A stretch of DNA of 64,000 nucleotides from an uncultured Lachnoclostridium sp. (GCA_944381625.1 CALWLW010000001.1:248001-312000); one strand, 5' to 3'. Shown: positions 25,301-33,701, numbered from the stretch's first letter. Notes: generated by a model not told the origin, from the letters alone. Numbers and translations are program-made.

Positions 25301-25948
25301 GATATTTTTCGTCAGATTCCTTTTCAGGAAGTCCGCGGTCTCCACACAGGCGGCGTCCCCGGCAGGACGCCCTCCCAGGAGCTTCTGAAATAATCCTTTA
25401 CTCTTCTCCTCTTTTTTCTTTGCGAAGAGATAGAGGGAGGCCAGGAGGATTTTGGCGTTGTTATATTTCTGGCAGCAAAGCCCCATGCTTTTTCGCAGGA
25501 TCTCCGGATCGCCGGAAAATACCTGGTATAATCCATCCATATGGTACCGGGAAATCTGGAATTTATTCCAGACCAGTGCCTCCGCCCGGATCGCCGCTTC
25601 CTGTTCCGGCCGCAGATACTCCTGCATGTCCCTGGGGATCCAGGCTCCTCTGACCATGACATATCCGGCGGTGGAACCGCCCAGCCCCGCCACAAAACGG
25701 ACATATCTGGAAAATGCTTCCGTTCGTCCCCTTTTATTCAGATTCGCCAGATAACGCATACTTTTTATTTTGGCCTCTTCTGAAAGCCCGGACAGATCCT
25801 GGAGTCTAAGCCGGGCCAGAAGCGTTTCGTCCGGCTCCCCTCTCTCTCCAAAATATGCATCCGCCGTCTTCTGGTTCTCCTCAGAAAGTCCCAGCCCTTC
25901 CAGCACATCCAGCAGTTCCTGATAATTTTTTTCATCACTCAGCTTCAT
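22400..25948 (-). CDS. DUF4132 protein (YehI/MolR-like)
   Basis: This very large protein (1182 residues) consists mostly of helical, HEAT-like repeats (for example ILGSG/LARAL-type segments around 500-800) followed by a C-terminal DUF4132 domain at about 900-1110, with WKALFVKNPVMHQFAIGLIW, GSFNTMDEEEYEF, IGLVHPIELPEEER and YEVIQPIEQLDRPIF. The family prototype is E. coli YehI, once called MolR; its biochemical role is unsettled. The ATG at 25948 follows AAAGGGGG at good spacing and overlaps the SWIM gene by 14 nt; an upstream ATG at 25981 lacks a ribosome site. Last gene of the five-gene Yeh-type module. Confidence 0.85.
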   Translation of the reverse strand: MKLSDEKNYQELLDVLEGLGLSEENQKTADAYFGERGEPDETLLARLRLQDLSGLSEEAKIKSMRYLANLNKRGRTEAFSRYVRFVAGLGGSTAGYVMVRGAWIPRDMQEYLRPEQEAAIRAEALVWNKFQISRYHMDGLYQVFSGDPEILRKSMGLCCQKYNNAKILLASLYLFAKKKEEKSKGLFQKLLGGRPAGDAACVETADFLKRNLTKNIPLVFGGTLKEEEKREIENYINNGNPRGAFPASLLKILEGKQTDDYLLMLFCGSAFLALPYSDSFLAFLQIMAAAKPEDTLSACLLISEDAWFQDQAETLEQTFPASTTFFIHWYVIHRMNGNLQRMIARYPDLVLKEAQDASLTTDSYKYLSEQVRKKDRALYKKLAELSESSYFDRMAEEMTRGLTTGRTEARQYLLGEIPLEKLLPFVNSFRGLGYYYKDMELPEDGDGKAMQLYRRNVVLNALKMHGGFLAARYWPRKGVRGLKTGNLKKNLESLLRLLEEEGVSIQYQADALEGIYSSYYQEYDKKQLLDAAVEILSHSLEEHREEFYQALKSSTSIGRAICLRVLDTDWKREEEAIFSCALDSSRQVQGTLVEICGEHVEWEPRIRALLGSGKAQERELAVRIMKEWGVDRYREELAAALEKEKSKKVKALLQDCLGADSEEAAEALTGSVTVEKLAADILKGGKKRKVAWAYETPFSPVHKTDGSPAPEEYLQALLTAYADMSVPGVSPEAKRLAQELDVKELGQYVRELFDKWMDTGAEAKKKWVLYAASIHGQEEAVPLFRHQIQEWPQHARGALAAEAVKALALNGSSEALLLVDQISRKFKFRQVKAAAAQALDYAASSLGISRAELEDRIVPDLGFDESMKRTFDYGARSFHVYLTPALELEVFDENEKRLKSMPAPGKKDDPEKAKASYEEFKQVKKQLKTVAANQKLRLEQALSAERLWNAEQWKALFVKNPVMHQFAIGLIWGLYKDGALTATFRYMEDGSFNTMDEEEYEFPADGQIGLVHPIELPEEERKVWKEQLADYEVIQPIEQLDRPIFRMDEEERGKAELTRFGGKVLNGLSLSGKLQGMGWYRGSVQDAGVYTTFYREDGAMGVELEFSGSYVADENDEVTVYGALFYQAGTVARGSYVYDTVKKEHQYRLDQVPPRYFSEIVLQLTRATASSQEKLDYPECRR

Positions 25949-28133
25949 ATGTTTTTTCCCCCTTTGATTCTCCGGCGGCATCCGCCGCCAGCATATGTGC
26001 CGCCGCCAGATCCAGCTCTGTTTTCTTCATTCCCAGTTTCACATATTCTGCCAGCCTGGCCCACGACGCCAGAACCGGTTCTGCTACCAAAGCCCCCCGG
26101 TGGCGTTTTTCCTCCAGCGCTGTCCCCAGCACTCCCAGCTCCTCTTTTGCCAGATACAGCCCCAGCGCCCCGGATTCATTTTCCAGCACGGACATATGCT
26201 CCAGAAGTTCCGGCTGTACGGACTGGAGGCCGCTTTGGAACAGGTCCGACAATAGTCCGCGGATGTCCCGCAGGCATTGTTCCGCGGCCCGCACCGCCCG
26301 GGCTCCGGGCGCGCCCCCTGCTTCCCCGCCGGTTTTTTCTTTAAAAACACCTGACCCGATGGCCTTTTCCTCCCGAATCTCCCCGCTGCCGGAATCCCTG
26401 ACCGGCGGCGCAAGCCCTTCTTCCTCAAAAAAATCCACCGGATAGAGGCACAGCCGCCCCTCGTCCAGATAAGGAATGCCGAAAAACACCATGGGCGCGT
26501 CTTCCCTGCGTTCCAGGCGGCTGCCCAGCCGCTCCAGCGTCTGTATGGTCACGCGTTCTTCCCTGGAATAACGGACCGCCACATGGAGCGCCCTGCCGCC
26601 TGTATCAAAGATTTCCATATCAAACCGCTGGCGAACCGTATCAAAGACGCCCTTTTTACAGCGGACCGCCCCCGCCAGTACCGGCTCCCTGCTATCCCCC
26701 GGCGGTTCCAGAAACAAGTCCCGGTAATCCCATACCACCATCGACCGGATCTCCTCCCGGCCAAGGTCCCGGCCACCCACGATCTCGCTTCTGGTTTCCT
26801 GGCTTACGGACAGCCTGCCGTCTTTCGCGGCCTTCGCCCGGGTCAGATAAAATTCCAGTTCCATCATCTTTTCCCGGCTGCAGTTCAATCCCCAGGGCGC
26901 CTGAGCATGCTCAGAGCTGCCCGGCGGACGCCGTCGGACTCCTTCATAGAAGGTGGGTCGGGCGTCCACCCAGGTGTACCACCTTCGCTGGTCTGTCTCC
27001 AGGAAATAATATTTCTCTCCTTCATACCCGTTTTTGCTCTTAAAATGGCTGCTCCCCATCCCGGTCAGATGCAGGCGGGGCGTCTGTTCATAAGCATCCC
27101 GGAAATTCCCTGCCAGGGCGCGCAGCTCTGCCGGTTCTTTTGCGTGCTCCAGGCGGCAGGCGTCCCGGTACAAAAGGACCAGCCGCTCCATCAGTTCGTT
27201 CTCCCTGAAAGCCGCGGAACGGGTAAAATACAGCCGGTATTCGTCGGCTGCGCTTCGGAACCCCGACTCAAATCTGGGCAGACCGGCCCCATGGCTGATC
27301 ACTGCCAGCCGCTCCATACTTTCTTCCGCCTCCGGCGACAGCCGGGAAAGGCCGGTGAGAAGCTGCAGCCGGATTCCTTCCCGCATGGAGCCGGCCGCCT
27401 GGGCGGTCTCCTCCAGGTTCCAGGTCTCCCGGCTGTCCTCCACAGCCGCAAGCTGCTCCGGCGTAACCGCCTTTTTGCGGAGCTGGTACGCCAGGACAGC
27501 CATCGCCTTATGGCCGCACAGCTCTTTGCTGTGGCAGGTACAGGTGGAATAGGCAAGGGGGCTTAACAGCTTCACCACTGTGCGGTCCCAGGGGAAACGC
27601 ACCGTGACCGTACTGCCCTCCTCGATCTGGGGGAATTCCCCTGCCTGTATATGAGCCAGGAACCCCCGGAATTCCCGGGCGCCGCAGGCTTTCCTCAGCC
27701 TGGCAGCAGGGACGCTCAAAAGCTCCTGCTCCAGCGCCGCCGAAAAGGAAACTCCATTCGGGGGCAGCGTGCCGTCTCTCCCCGATGCTTCCCCGGACGG
27801 TGCCGGGCTCTCCTGCTTTTCTCCATGTCCTTCTGCCTTAGCCGCCTCATCCGGCGCGGACGCTTTTGCTGTCTCCCGCTTCAGGCAGAGCATGGCGGCA
27901 ATCCGGTGGCGGCACATGCTCCGGGAGGGACAGCTGCAGACGCTGCTCCCCAGAGGAGCTTTGATCCGGCAGTCCGCGTCCTTCCATTTTACCAGGGCCT
28001 CCTCACCTTCCCAGGATATCTCCGGAGCGTCCTGCTCCAGATCCTTGTAGGCCCGCTTGACCATACCCTTGTTGGAAAGACCCGTCAAATATTCGTCGTC
28101 CGCCTGCATGAGCAGTCTTTTTAATTCTTCCAT
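25935..28133 (-). CDS. Double SWIM zinc-finger protein (YehQ-like)
   Basis: This 732-residue protein has two SWIM fingers of identical spacing, CxCx5CxH: Cys66, Cys68, Cys74, His76 and Cys198, Cys200, Cys206, His208. They are separated by a Gly/Ser/Pro/Glu-rich stretch (about 90-130). The rest is helical with a beta-rich part near 400-560 and has no motif I recognise. SWIM fingers bind nucleic acid or protein. It sits 21 nt after the VWA gene and overlaps the DUF4132 gene, the same neighbours as E. coli YehQ. Its biochemical function is unknown. Confidence 0.82.
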   Translation of the reverse strand: MEELKRLLMQADDEYLTGLSNKGMVKRAYKDLEQDAPEISWEGEEALVKWKDADCRIKAPLGSSVCSCPSRSMCRHRIAAMLCLKRETAKASAPDEAAKAEGHGEKQESPAPSGEASGRDGTLPPNGVSFSAALEQELLSVPAARLRKACGAREFRGFLAHIQAGEFPQIEEGSTVTVRFPWDRTVVKLLSPLAYSTCTCHSKELCGHKAMAVLAYQLRKKAVTPEQLAAVEDSRETWNLEETAQAAGSMREGIRLQLLTGLSRLSPEAEESMERLAVISHGAGLPRFESGFRSAADEYRLYFTRSAAFRENELMERLVLLYRDACRLEHAKEPAELRALAGNFRDAYEQTPRLHLTGMGSSHFKSKNGYEGEKYYFLETDQRRWYTWVDARPTFYEGVRRRPPGSSEHAQAPWGLNCSREKMMELEFYLTRAKAAKDGRLSVSQETRSEIVGGRDLGREEIRSMVVWDYRDLFLEPPGDSREPVLAGAVRCKKGVFDTVRQRFDMEIFDTGGRALHVAVRYSREERVTIQTLERLGSRLERREDAPMVFFGIPYLDEGRLCLYPVDFFEEEGLAPPVRDSGSGEIREEKAIGSGVFKEKTGGEAGGAPGARAVRAAEQCLRDIRGLLSDLFQSGLQSVQPELLEHMSVLENESGALGLYLAKEELGVLGTALEEKRHRGALVAEPVLASWARLAEYVKLGMKKTELDLAAAHMLAADAAGESKGEKTYEAE

Positions 28134-28154
28134 GTTTCCTGCCTTTCCTCCCTG

Positions 28155-29282
28155 CTAACCCATGACCTTTCCCATAAAGTCGCCCAGCGCCTCCGGCGTC
28201 ATCGCACCCACAAAAGCCCCCAGATCGGCCAGGTATCCGGCTGTCCTGCGGTCATAGGCAGGATTGGCGTCCCTGTCCAGAGCGGTGAGGCAGACCAGCT
28301 TCGCCCCGCTCTCGATGATCCCCCTGCTCACGGAAAGCAGGCCCGATATGCTGCCGCCTTCGCACAGGTCGGATACCAGCACCACCATCGTCTTATGGGG
28401 ATTTTCCACCAGCGACGCACAATATTGCAGCGCGCCGCCGATGTTGGTTCCTCCGCCCAGCTGGATGCTCATGAGCGTCTCCACCGGATCGTCCAGGTGG
28501 GCGCTCAGATCCACCACCTGGGTGTCAAAGATCACCAGCCGGGTATCCAGCATGGGCAGCCGGGCGAAGATCCCTGCCATCACTGCGCTGTGGATCACCG
28601 AATCCAGCATGGACCCGCTCTCGTCTACGGCAATCACGATCCTCCACTGGCTGTACTTATGGGTACGGCTGTGAAAACAGATCTGCTCCAGGCAGAGCCT
28701 CTGGTTCTCCATATCGTAGTGGCGGAGATTTTTCTGGATGGTCTTTTTCACGTCCAGGTTGCGGATGGATTTCACCTGGCTGGGGCTGTTCCGGTCCAGA
28801 CTTCCCAGAAGGGAACGGCGAATATCCTGCCTCAGCTTTTCCCCGATCTCTTCCGCTGTCTTTCTCACGATCCGCCGCGCCGTCTCCAGCACCTCGCCCT
28901 TCATCAGATGCTTTAACTGCAGGATGGTTTTTAAAAGTTCCTGATTGGGCTCCAGCTTCTCCAGCACCTCTTTGTCGGTCAGAAGCTCGGTGAGCTGGTA
29001 GCGTTCCAGCGCGTGCCGCTCCAGGATCTCCACTGTCTCCCTGGGAAACAGGCGGCGGATCTTCGTGATCCAGGAGGCGGCTGTGAGTTTGCTCGCTCCT
29101 GTCCCGCCTTCCCGGCGCACATCTTCCCCGTATTCTCTGGAGTAGAGAAAGTCCAGCGCATCCTCCAGATCCGGGCAGGAGATGCCGCCCTCCAGCGCGC
29201 CGTCCGCCCCGAATGGGATCTGATTCCCGGCCTGTTTCCCCAGAATCAGACGCCACCGGTTCAGCTGTTCCGTATGGTTCAT
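28155..29282 (-). CDS. VWA (CoxE-like) protein, YehP-like
   Basis: This 375-residue protein has an N-terminal helical region and a C-terminal von Willebrand A domain with a complete MIDAS metal site: VIAVDESGSM (DxSxS), GGTNIGGAL (Thr) and VLVSDLCEGG (Asp). VWA proteins of this type act with MoxR-class AAA+ ATPases as substrate-binding or remodelling partners. Its ATG overlaps the DUF5682 stop by ATGA. Within the module it is the expected partner of the ATPase at 31657-32772. Confidence 0.87.
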   Translation of the reverse strand: MNHTEQLNRWRLILGKQAGNQIPFGADGALEGGISCPDLEDALDFLYSREYGEDVRREGGTGASKLTAASWITKIRRLFPRETVEILERHALERYQLTELLTDKEVLEKLEPNQELLKTILQLKHLMKGEVLETARRIVRKTAEEIGEKLRQDIRRSLLGSLDRNSPSQVKSIRNLDVKKTIQKNLRHYDMENQRLCLEQICFHSRTHKYSQWRIVIAVDESGSMLDSVIHSAVMAGIFARLPMLDTRLVIFDTQVVDLSAHLDDPVETLMSIQLGGGTNIGGALQYCASLVENPHKTMVVLVSDLCEGGSISGLLSVSRGIIESGAKLVCLTALDRDANPAYDRRTAGYLADLGAFVGAMTPEALGDFMGKVMG

Positions 29283-31696
29283 GGCTGCCTCCCTTCCATC
29301 CGCTCCCGGATATAACGGTCCAGCGCCGAGCCATAGGCATATTCCTTCGGCCCGGCCGCGCTTCCTTTCAGAATATCCCGGCCCTTTTTCCCGTGGAACG
29401 CCGCCGCCCGCCCTGCGATCCGGTCTGTCTCCATGGGAGTAAAATAGCTGAATGCCAGCCGGAATTCCGGCAGGAGCTTCAGAAATTCTTCCGTGGAAAG
29501 ATTCCCCAGAAGTCCGTCGATCAGTTCCAGGAAATTTCTGCTGACAAACACAAAGTCATGAGCGGTAAAAAACAGTCCCCGCAGAAAAGAGGCGCTCTTC
29601 TGACGCATCTGGTCCGTTCCCTGCATATACCCTTTGGCGGCGGTCTCTATCCTTTCTCCAAAACTGCCGTCGCAGCCGTAGAGAATACCCAGCGCCGCGC
29701 CCTCCACGCCGGGGTTCATGGGCTTCCTCTCCAGCATCCGTTCCGCCGCTTCCCGGAAGAGAGGCCGGTATGGACTGCAGGAAGCTTTTCCCGTGGCCTG
29801 ATAGAGACTGCGCAGGCACTCCATACATGCCTGCTGTTCTTCCTCCCCCACCTGGCCCATAAACGGCAGGAGCTGCAGGATTTTCTGGAAGCAGTCTCCC
29901 AGCAGGGCGTCCAGGTTCAGCATATCCCTGGCCTGGTACAGATCCTGTAGCTCGCCCAGCATGGCCAGATGGGAAAATCCCCGGCTCAGGGAAAAGAAAT
30001 CCCCGTCCTCCGCCAGAATCCGGGCGAACTTTTCTCCCAGCCGCGCCTGCTCATCCGCCAGTCCCATCAGAAAGCTGTTTACCAGAAGCCCGGCCGCCTC
30101 GCCGCAGCCCTTACAGGCGGCCATGCGCGCCCACAGCCGGGCACGGGCCGCCTCCTCCACCGTCCCGCCGGAGACGCTGGCGTCCACAAGCGCCGCCGTG
30201 ACCTGCGCCGACCACCGGTAGGTCCAGATCTCCCGGATACGGTTCCTGTCCCTGCGCCGGACCAGATCCGATCCTTTTTTCCTTTTGGCAAAGCCGCAGT
30301 CCAGAAATTCTGTCCGGCTGAAGAACCGGCTGATCTGCAAATGTTTTTTCCTGGAAAAAATCTCCAAAGTGCACTCCTGCTCCGCAGTGGAATGAATCTT
30401 CAGACCCAGAAGCGCGCACTGCCTTTCAAAGTCGTCCAGAAGAGGCGGGCGCGCGGCATCCGCGCACAGCGTCCCCGCCTGCTCCCCGGTGGTCAGCCGG
30501 GCGAGAATCCGCACCGGCCCCTCCGTGGACAGGCTGTATTCCCCCTTTACAAAGGAGGAAAGGACGCTGTCCCTCAGTTCATAGAGGCCGGGGGCCTTTT
30601 TCCCCCGGAGTCTGGCCAGCCCTTCCGCCATGGAGAACGCGCAGGTCTCGTCATAGACGGACAGGCTCTCCCCTTCCTTTCTGGCGCGCCTCCCGGCCGC
30701 AGCCAGAAAATGAAGCACCGTCTCCCGGTAAGCCACCGCCCCGCTTTCCCCCGTTTCCAGCCGCTGAAAGACCCGATCATAAAACCCGGGGGACTGCATA
30801 CCGCTGGCGTACCCGTTCAGAGCATCCGCCGCTTCCATGGAATAGGCCATAGGATAGACGGTCTGGAGCGGATCATCCGTTCCCCGAAGCCGCACCGGTT
30901 CCCCCAGGAACCGCACGCCCCCGCCGGGAGCCTGTTCCAGAAGCTCCATCAGGCCGGGCGTGTGGAACCCGCCAGTGACCACCAGGAGCCTTTTATATTC
31001 CTGGGACGCCTCCGCGATCTGCCAGGCCATGTACCGTTCCCGAAGGAGACAGCCGTCCGCCCCCATCTCCTCCCTGGGCGTATGCTGCCGGGACAGGCTG
31101 CAGTAACACAGCATCTGCCGGACAAACGCCGGCGTCTCTTCCTCCAGCCCCTGGATCTCGAAATATTTTTCCCAGAACTCCTCGAAATCCCTCAATCCCG
31201 TCCGCTCGCATAAAAGCTGCAGATAGCGGCTGCGGCTCAACAGATAATCGTCGTTATAGGTCTGTTTTTCCTCTTCCCTTCGGATTCCCCGGTTCTTCGC
31301 CGTCCCCGCCAGGATTTCCATGTACGGAAGGTCGATGAACCGCGCCATGATCCCCCTTTTGTCCGCCTCCCGGAGCGCCGTAAGCTCCGGCGAACAGTCC
31401 AGAAACGGATAATAGCATTTGTACTCGCCTTTCCGGTCGTCGATCCGTCCATTCTGGTCTTTGTAAGCATAATACAGGGCCAGGGGCGGCCGGGTGTCCG
31501 CATGGATCAGGGTGGGGATCAGATGCTCCGCGTTTTTCGGGCCTTCGATCAGAATCCCGTCGGGGGCATAGTCCTCTATGGCCTTTTTTAAATGAAAGGA
31601 GCAGACCGGGCTGTGGTGCCGCACCGGGAAAAAGCGGACGCCGTCAAAGCCCGTTTTTATCTCAGGTATTTCCTCGCTTCGTAATAGCTGTTCCAT
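29279..31696 (-). CDS. DUF5682 protein (YehM-like)
   Basis: This 805-residue protein begins with a conserved N-terminal block (VRFFPVRHHSPVCSFHLKKA, APDGILIEGPKNAEHLIPTL, LLVVTGGFHTPGL) followed by a long helical region. The family is DUF5682, whose E. coli member is YehM; no activity is established. The acidic and histidine residues in PVRHHSP, IEGP and GGFH could form an active site, but this is only inference. The ATG at 31696 follows GAGGG; the in-frame ATG at 31813 lies deep inside the ATPase gene. It overlaps the ATPase gene by 40 nt and the VWA gene by 4 nt. Confidence 0.82.
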   Translation of the reverse strand: MEQLLRSEEIPEIKTGFDGVRFFPVRHHSPVCSFHLKKAIEDYAPDGILIEGPKNAEHLIPTLIHADTRPPLALYYAYKDQNGRIDDRKGEYKCYYPFLDCSPELTALREADKRGIMARFIDLPYMEILAGTAKNRGIRREEEKQTYNDDYLLSRSRYLQLLCERTGLRDFEEFWEKYFEIQGLEEETPAFVRQMLCYCSLSRQHTPREEMGADGCLLRERYMAWQIAEASQEYKRLLVVTGGFHTPGLMELLEQAPGGGVRFLGEPVRLRGTDDPLQTVYPMAYSMEAADALNGYASGMQSPGFYDRVFQRLETGESGAVAYRETVLHFLAAAGRRARKEGESLSVYDETCAFSMAEGLARLRGKKAPGLYELRDSVLSSFVKGEYSLSTEGPVRILARLTTGEQAGTLCADAARPPLLDDFERQCALLGLKIHSTAEQECTLEIFSRKKHLQISRFFSRTEFLDCGFAKRKKGSDLVRRRDRNRIREIWTYRWSAQVTAALVDASVSGGTVEEAARARLWARMAACKGCGEAAGLLVNSFLMGLADEQARLGEKFARILAEDGDFFSLSRGFSHLAMLGELQDLYQARDMLNLDALLGDCFQKILQLLPFMGQVGEEEQQACMECLRSLYQATGKASCSPYRPLFREAAERMLERKPMNPGVEGAALGILYGCDGSFGERIETAAKGYMQGTDQMRQKSASFLRGLFFTAHDFVFVSRNFLELIDGLLGNLSTEEFLKLLPEFRLAFSYFTPMETDRIAGRAAAFHGKKGRDILKGSAAGPKEYAYGSALDRYIRERMEGRQP

Positions 31697-32772
31697 AAGC
31701 CGCCCTCTTTTCCTCCCCTGTCGCGGACCACTGTCTGAAAATATCCCCGCAGTTTTTCCAGGTCGTCGCCGTTTTCCTTCTGCACCGCTCCCACCAGGTT
31801 CTGCACCAGGCATCCCATATCCATGCGGGAGTCCCCGTAATAATACGCGGTCAGCATGGTCTGATAATAGACGGAAACCGCCTCCGCCGTACTCATCACC
31901 GCCGAGGGACGGTCGATCCTGTGTCCCATGGAGGACACTCCTTCCCGCAGCTCGTGGAACGTGGAAGCCAGGATCTGGGCAACATCCTCGTCCGGCTCCA
32001 TCTCGATGTCATTCTCTCTGGACAGCTCCGCCACCTCGTTCAGAATGATCTGCTTCTCCATGGATACGTCCCGCACCGGCCTCACCGTCTCAAAGTTGAA
32101 ACGGCGCTTCAGGGCGCTGCTCATCTCATTCACGCCTTTATCTCTGGTATTGGCCGTGCCGATCACATTAAATCCCGGCTTAGCAAACAGGATTCCTCCG
32201 TCCCCCAGCTCCGGCACGTTCAAGACCTTGTCACTGAGTACGCTGATCAGGCTGTCCTGGATCTCCGCAGGGGTCCGGGTGATCTCCTCGAACCGGGTCA
32301 GAATCCCTTTCTCCATGCCGGTATAAAGGGGAGAGGGCACCAGCGCCTCCCGTACCGGGCCTTTGGCCAGCAGAAGCGCGTAATTCCAGCTGTATTTAAT
32401 CATGTCCTCCGTGGTGCCCGCCGTACCCTGTATGGTGTTGAGGCTGGTCCCGCTGATCGCGGCGGAAAGCAGCTCCGACAGCATGGTCTTCGCTGTCCCC
32501 GGCTCCCCCACCAGCATCAGCCCCCGGCTCCCCGCCAGCGTAATAATACACCGCTCCACCAGGGCGTCGTTTCCCAGATACTTTTTGCGGATCTCCACCT
32601 TTCGGCCATTCCACTCCAAAGGCTCCCGGCTCCCCAGGATAAAGGTGCGCACCGCCCTGGGAGACAGCTTCCAGTTCAGGGGCCTGCGCCCGGTATCCAG
32701 CGCGCTTAACGCTTCCAGTTCCTCTTTGTACCTTACCTCCACCGGAGGCTTTAATTCCAGCTTGTTGTCCAT
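31657..32772 (-). CDS. MoxR-class AAA+ ATPase, YehL subfamily
   Basis: This 371-residue AAA+ ATPase is the first gene of the module. Walker A is GEPGTAKT (89-96). The Walker B region reads GILTRFEEITR (156-166), with Glu where most AAA+ proteins have Asp. Sensor 1 is VIGTANTRD and an arginine finger candidate lies in SSALKRRFNFE. MoxR ATPases work with VWA proteins in chaperone-like maturation or remodelling; YehL is a recognised MoxR subfamily. AAGGAG stands before the ATG. A promoter lies about 170 nt upstream. Confidence 0.88.
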   Translation of the reverse strand: MDNKLELKPPVEVRYKEELEALSALDTGRRPLNWKLSPRAVRTFILGSREPLEWNGRKVEIRKKYLGNDALVERCIITLAGSRGLMLVGEPGTAKTMLSELLSAAISGTSLNTIQGTAGTTEDMIKYSWNYALLLAKGPVREALVPSPLYTGMEKGILTRFEEITRTPAEIQDSLISVLSDKVLNVPELGDGGILFAKPGFNVIGTANTRDKGVNEMSSALKRRFNFETVRPVRDVSMEKQIILNEVAELSRENDIEMEPDEDVAQILASTFHELREGVSSMGHRIDRPSAVMSTAEAVSVYYQTMLTAYYYGDSRMDMGCLVQNLVGAVQKENGDDLEKLRGYFQTVVRDRGGKEGGLWNSYYEARKYLR

Positions 32773-32881
32773 GGATGTTCTCCTTTTCTTTTCTACCTGA
32801 ATGATTCAGCTTTGTATCCTGAGCTGTGGATCTGTTGAAATTTCCTGATAATCCCGGTATTTTTTCCCGCACTGCCGGATC

Positions 32882-32914
32882 TCAGGCGGAAATCAGAGAT
32901 GCCGTCTGCTTCAT
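32882..32914 (-). CDS. Possible 10-codon leader peptide before the MoxR operon
   Basis: In the leader a start ATG with AGGTG upstream opens a frame reading MKQTASLISA and a TGA stop. It lies between the promoter and the ATPase gene. No attenuator hairpin is obvious, so this may be chance. Confidence 0.25.
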   Translation of the reverse strand: MKQTASLISA

Positions 32915-32941
32915 GCTGTCACCTCTTAATGCTTTGCGTAC

Positions 32942-32971
32942 ATTATACCCTTTCAAAAAGAACAAAATCAA
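32942..32971 (-). promoter_or_regulatory. Sigma-A promoter of the Yeh-type operon
   Basis: On the minus strand TTGATT (32971-32966), an 18-bp spacer and TATAAT (32947-32942) are present. It gives a leader of about 160 nt before the ATPase gene. The region 32972-33200 holds no convincing gene. Confidence 0.65.
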
Positions 32972-33205
32972 TATTATTCGGAACAAATACGCAGAACTTC
33001 ATGAAGTACTCTGCATTTACACAAATAGAGGACGCCCTCTAAGGACGCCCCGCTCGCCAGGCGGCACAATCAAGTGTTGCCGCACTAATAATTTAGTTCG
33101 ATAGCCCCAAAAGGGTTACAGCCGGAGCAGACTAGAGCCAGGACGCAAAACAAACGGCGTGATATGGAATTGTGATTGCGCCATAATAGCGAGATTTTTG
33201 GGATA

Positions 33206-33234
33206 TTGCTTTTCAGAATTGCGTATGCTATAAT
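33206..33234 (+). promoter_or_regulatory. Promoter of antisense RNA, type I module copy 1
   Basis: TTGCTT, a 17-bp spacer and TATAAT on the plus strand. The promoter and its flanks (about 33199-33246) are essentially identical to those of copy 2 at 34508-34555. Confidence 0.8.
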
Positions 33235-33240
33235 GCCAGT

Positions 33241-33330
33241 AGGCAAAGGAATGTGACGATATTCCATGCAGGCAAAGAACGAAGCCCCCAACCGTGTTGC
33301 AGCACAGTTGAGGGCTTCTTCTTTTCTTTT
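33241..33330 (+). ncRNA. Putative antitoxin RNA, type I module copy 1 (about 90 nt)
   Basis: The RNA would start near 33241 and end at a hairpin (arms 33281-33296 and 33303-33318) followed by a T-rich tail to about 33330. It converges on the 32-codon toxin-like gene and overlaps its 3' untranslated region, as antitoxins of the TxpA/RatA and BsrG/SR4 type do. The stem has two C-A mismatches on this strand but is fully paired, with G-U pairs, on the toxin-mRNA strand. Confidence 0.7.
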
Positions 33331-33353
33331 ATAGTGGCAAAGCACCCACTCGG

Positions 33354-33452
33354 CTATTTGTTGTCCTTATCGTGCCTGTCAAGCCATTTGCTGATGAGGT
33401 GGCAAACCACACCCGCTGAGACAGACACAAGGAATGTGACGAAAAACTCCAC
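33354..33452 (-). CDS. Small hydrophobic peptide, putative type I toxin (copy 1)
   Basis: This 32-residue peptide starts at GTG (33452), 6 nt after an AGGAGGTGA ribosome site. It has one hydrophobic helix (FFVTFLVSVSAGVVCHLI) and a charged tail (KWLDRHDKDNK). The layout, membrane helix followed by WLD and Lys/Asp-rich tail, resembles Fst/Ldr-like type I toxins and small peptides common in Lachnospiraceae. Its own promoter (33501-33529) and a leader with a CCCG-GCAA-CGGG mini-hairpin precede it. The leftward mRNA runs into the convergent RNA at 33241-33330. It should insert in the membrane when overproduced; that is inference. Too short for ordinary gene calling. Confidence 0.72.
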   Translation of the reverse strand: MEFFVTFLVSVSAGVVCHLISKWLDRHDKDNK

Positions 33453-33500
33453 GCAGTTTCACCTCCTCCCGTTGCCGGGTATCGGTTGGACAACGTCTAA

Positions 33501-33529
33501 ATTATAGCATATAAACGCCTGGATGTGGA
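33501..33529 (-). promoter_or_regulatory. Promoter of toxin-like peptide gene, copy 1
   Basis: On the minus strand TCCACA (33529-33524), a 17-bp spacer and TATAAT (33506-33501). The start point would be near 33494, about 42 nt before the GTG. Confidence 0.65.
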
Positions 33530-33626
33530 AGATTTACTAACTCCCGAAAAAAATATTTCACAAATTGAGCACGAGCAGTTAAAGCAGCTGAAAAAAGAAC
33601 GTAAAAAGCTGATACTTGATGAATAG
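33501..33626 (+). pseudogene. Open-frame fragment, probable C-terminal gene remnant
   Basis: A 41-codon frame with no start codon near a ribosome site ends at TAG 33624-33626 and reads into a very charged tail (LKQLKKERKKLILDE). It looks like the last part of a longer protein, cut off where the type I module begins. I do not recognise the family. The hairpins that follow it (33628-33653 and 33675-33701) would terminate its transcript. Confidence 0.4.
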
Positions 33627-33627
33627 C

Positions 33628-33701
33628 TGATCATTTTCCCGACATCGGGAAAATGATGAAATCTTAGTACATAGCCGCCTGCCAAAAAGCAGGCGGTTTT
33701 T
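33628..33701 (+). terminator. Two hairpins downstream of the gene fragment
   Basis: First, a stem ATCATTTTCCCGA with its complement around 33630-33656. Second, CCGCCTGC (33675-33682) pairing with 33689-33696, followed by TTTTT: a good rho-independent terminator on the plus strand. Confidence 0.6.

Noticed and set aside
22235..25393. Long plus-strand frame antisense to the ABC and DUF4132 genes
   Set aside because: A by-product of GC-rich codon use on the other strand; no motifs, and the minus-strand genes are convincing.
32882..32914. Amino-acid attenuation leader peptide before the MoxR operon
   Set aside because: The ten codons are not enriched for one amino acid and no terminator/antiterminator pair is seen; kept only as a low-confidence feature.
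33085..33345. 86-codon minus-strand frame
   Set aside because: No ribosome site, no family resemblance, and it overlaps the antisense RNA promoter and terminator.
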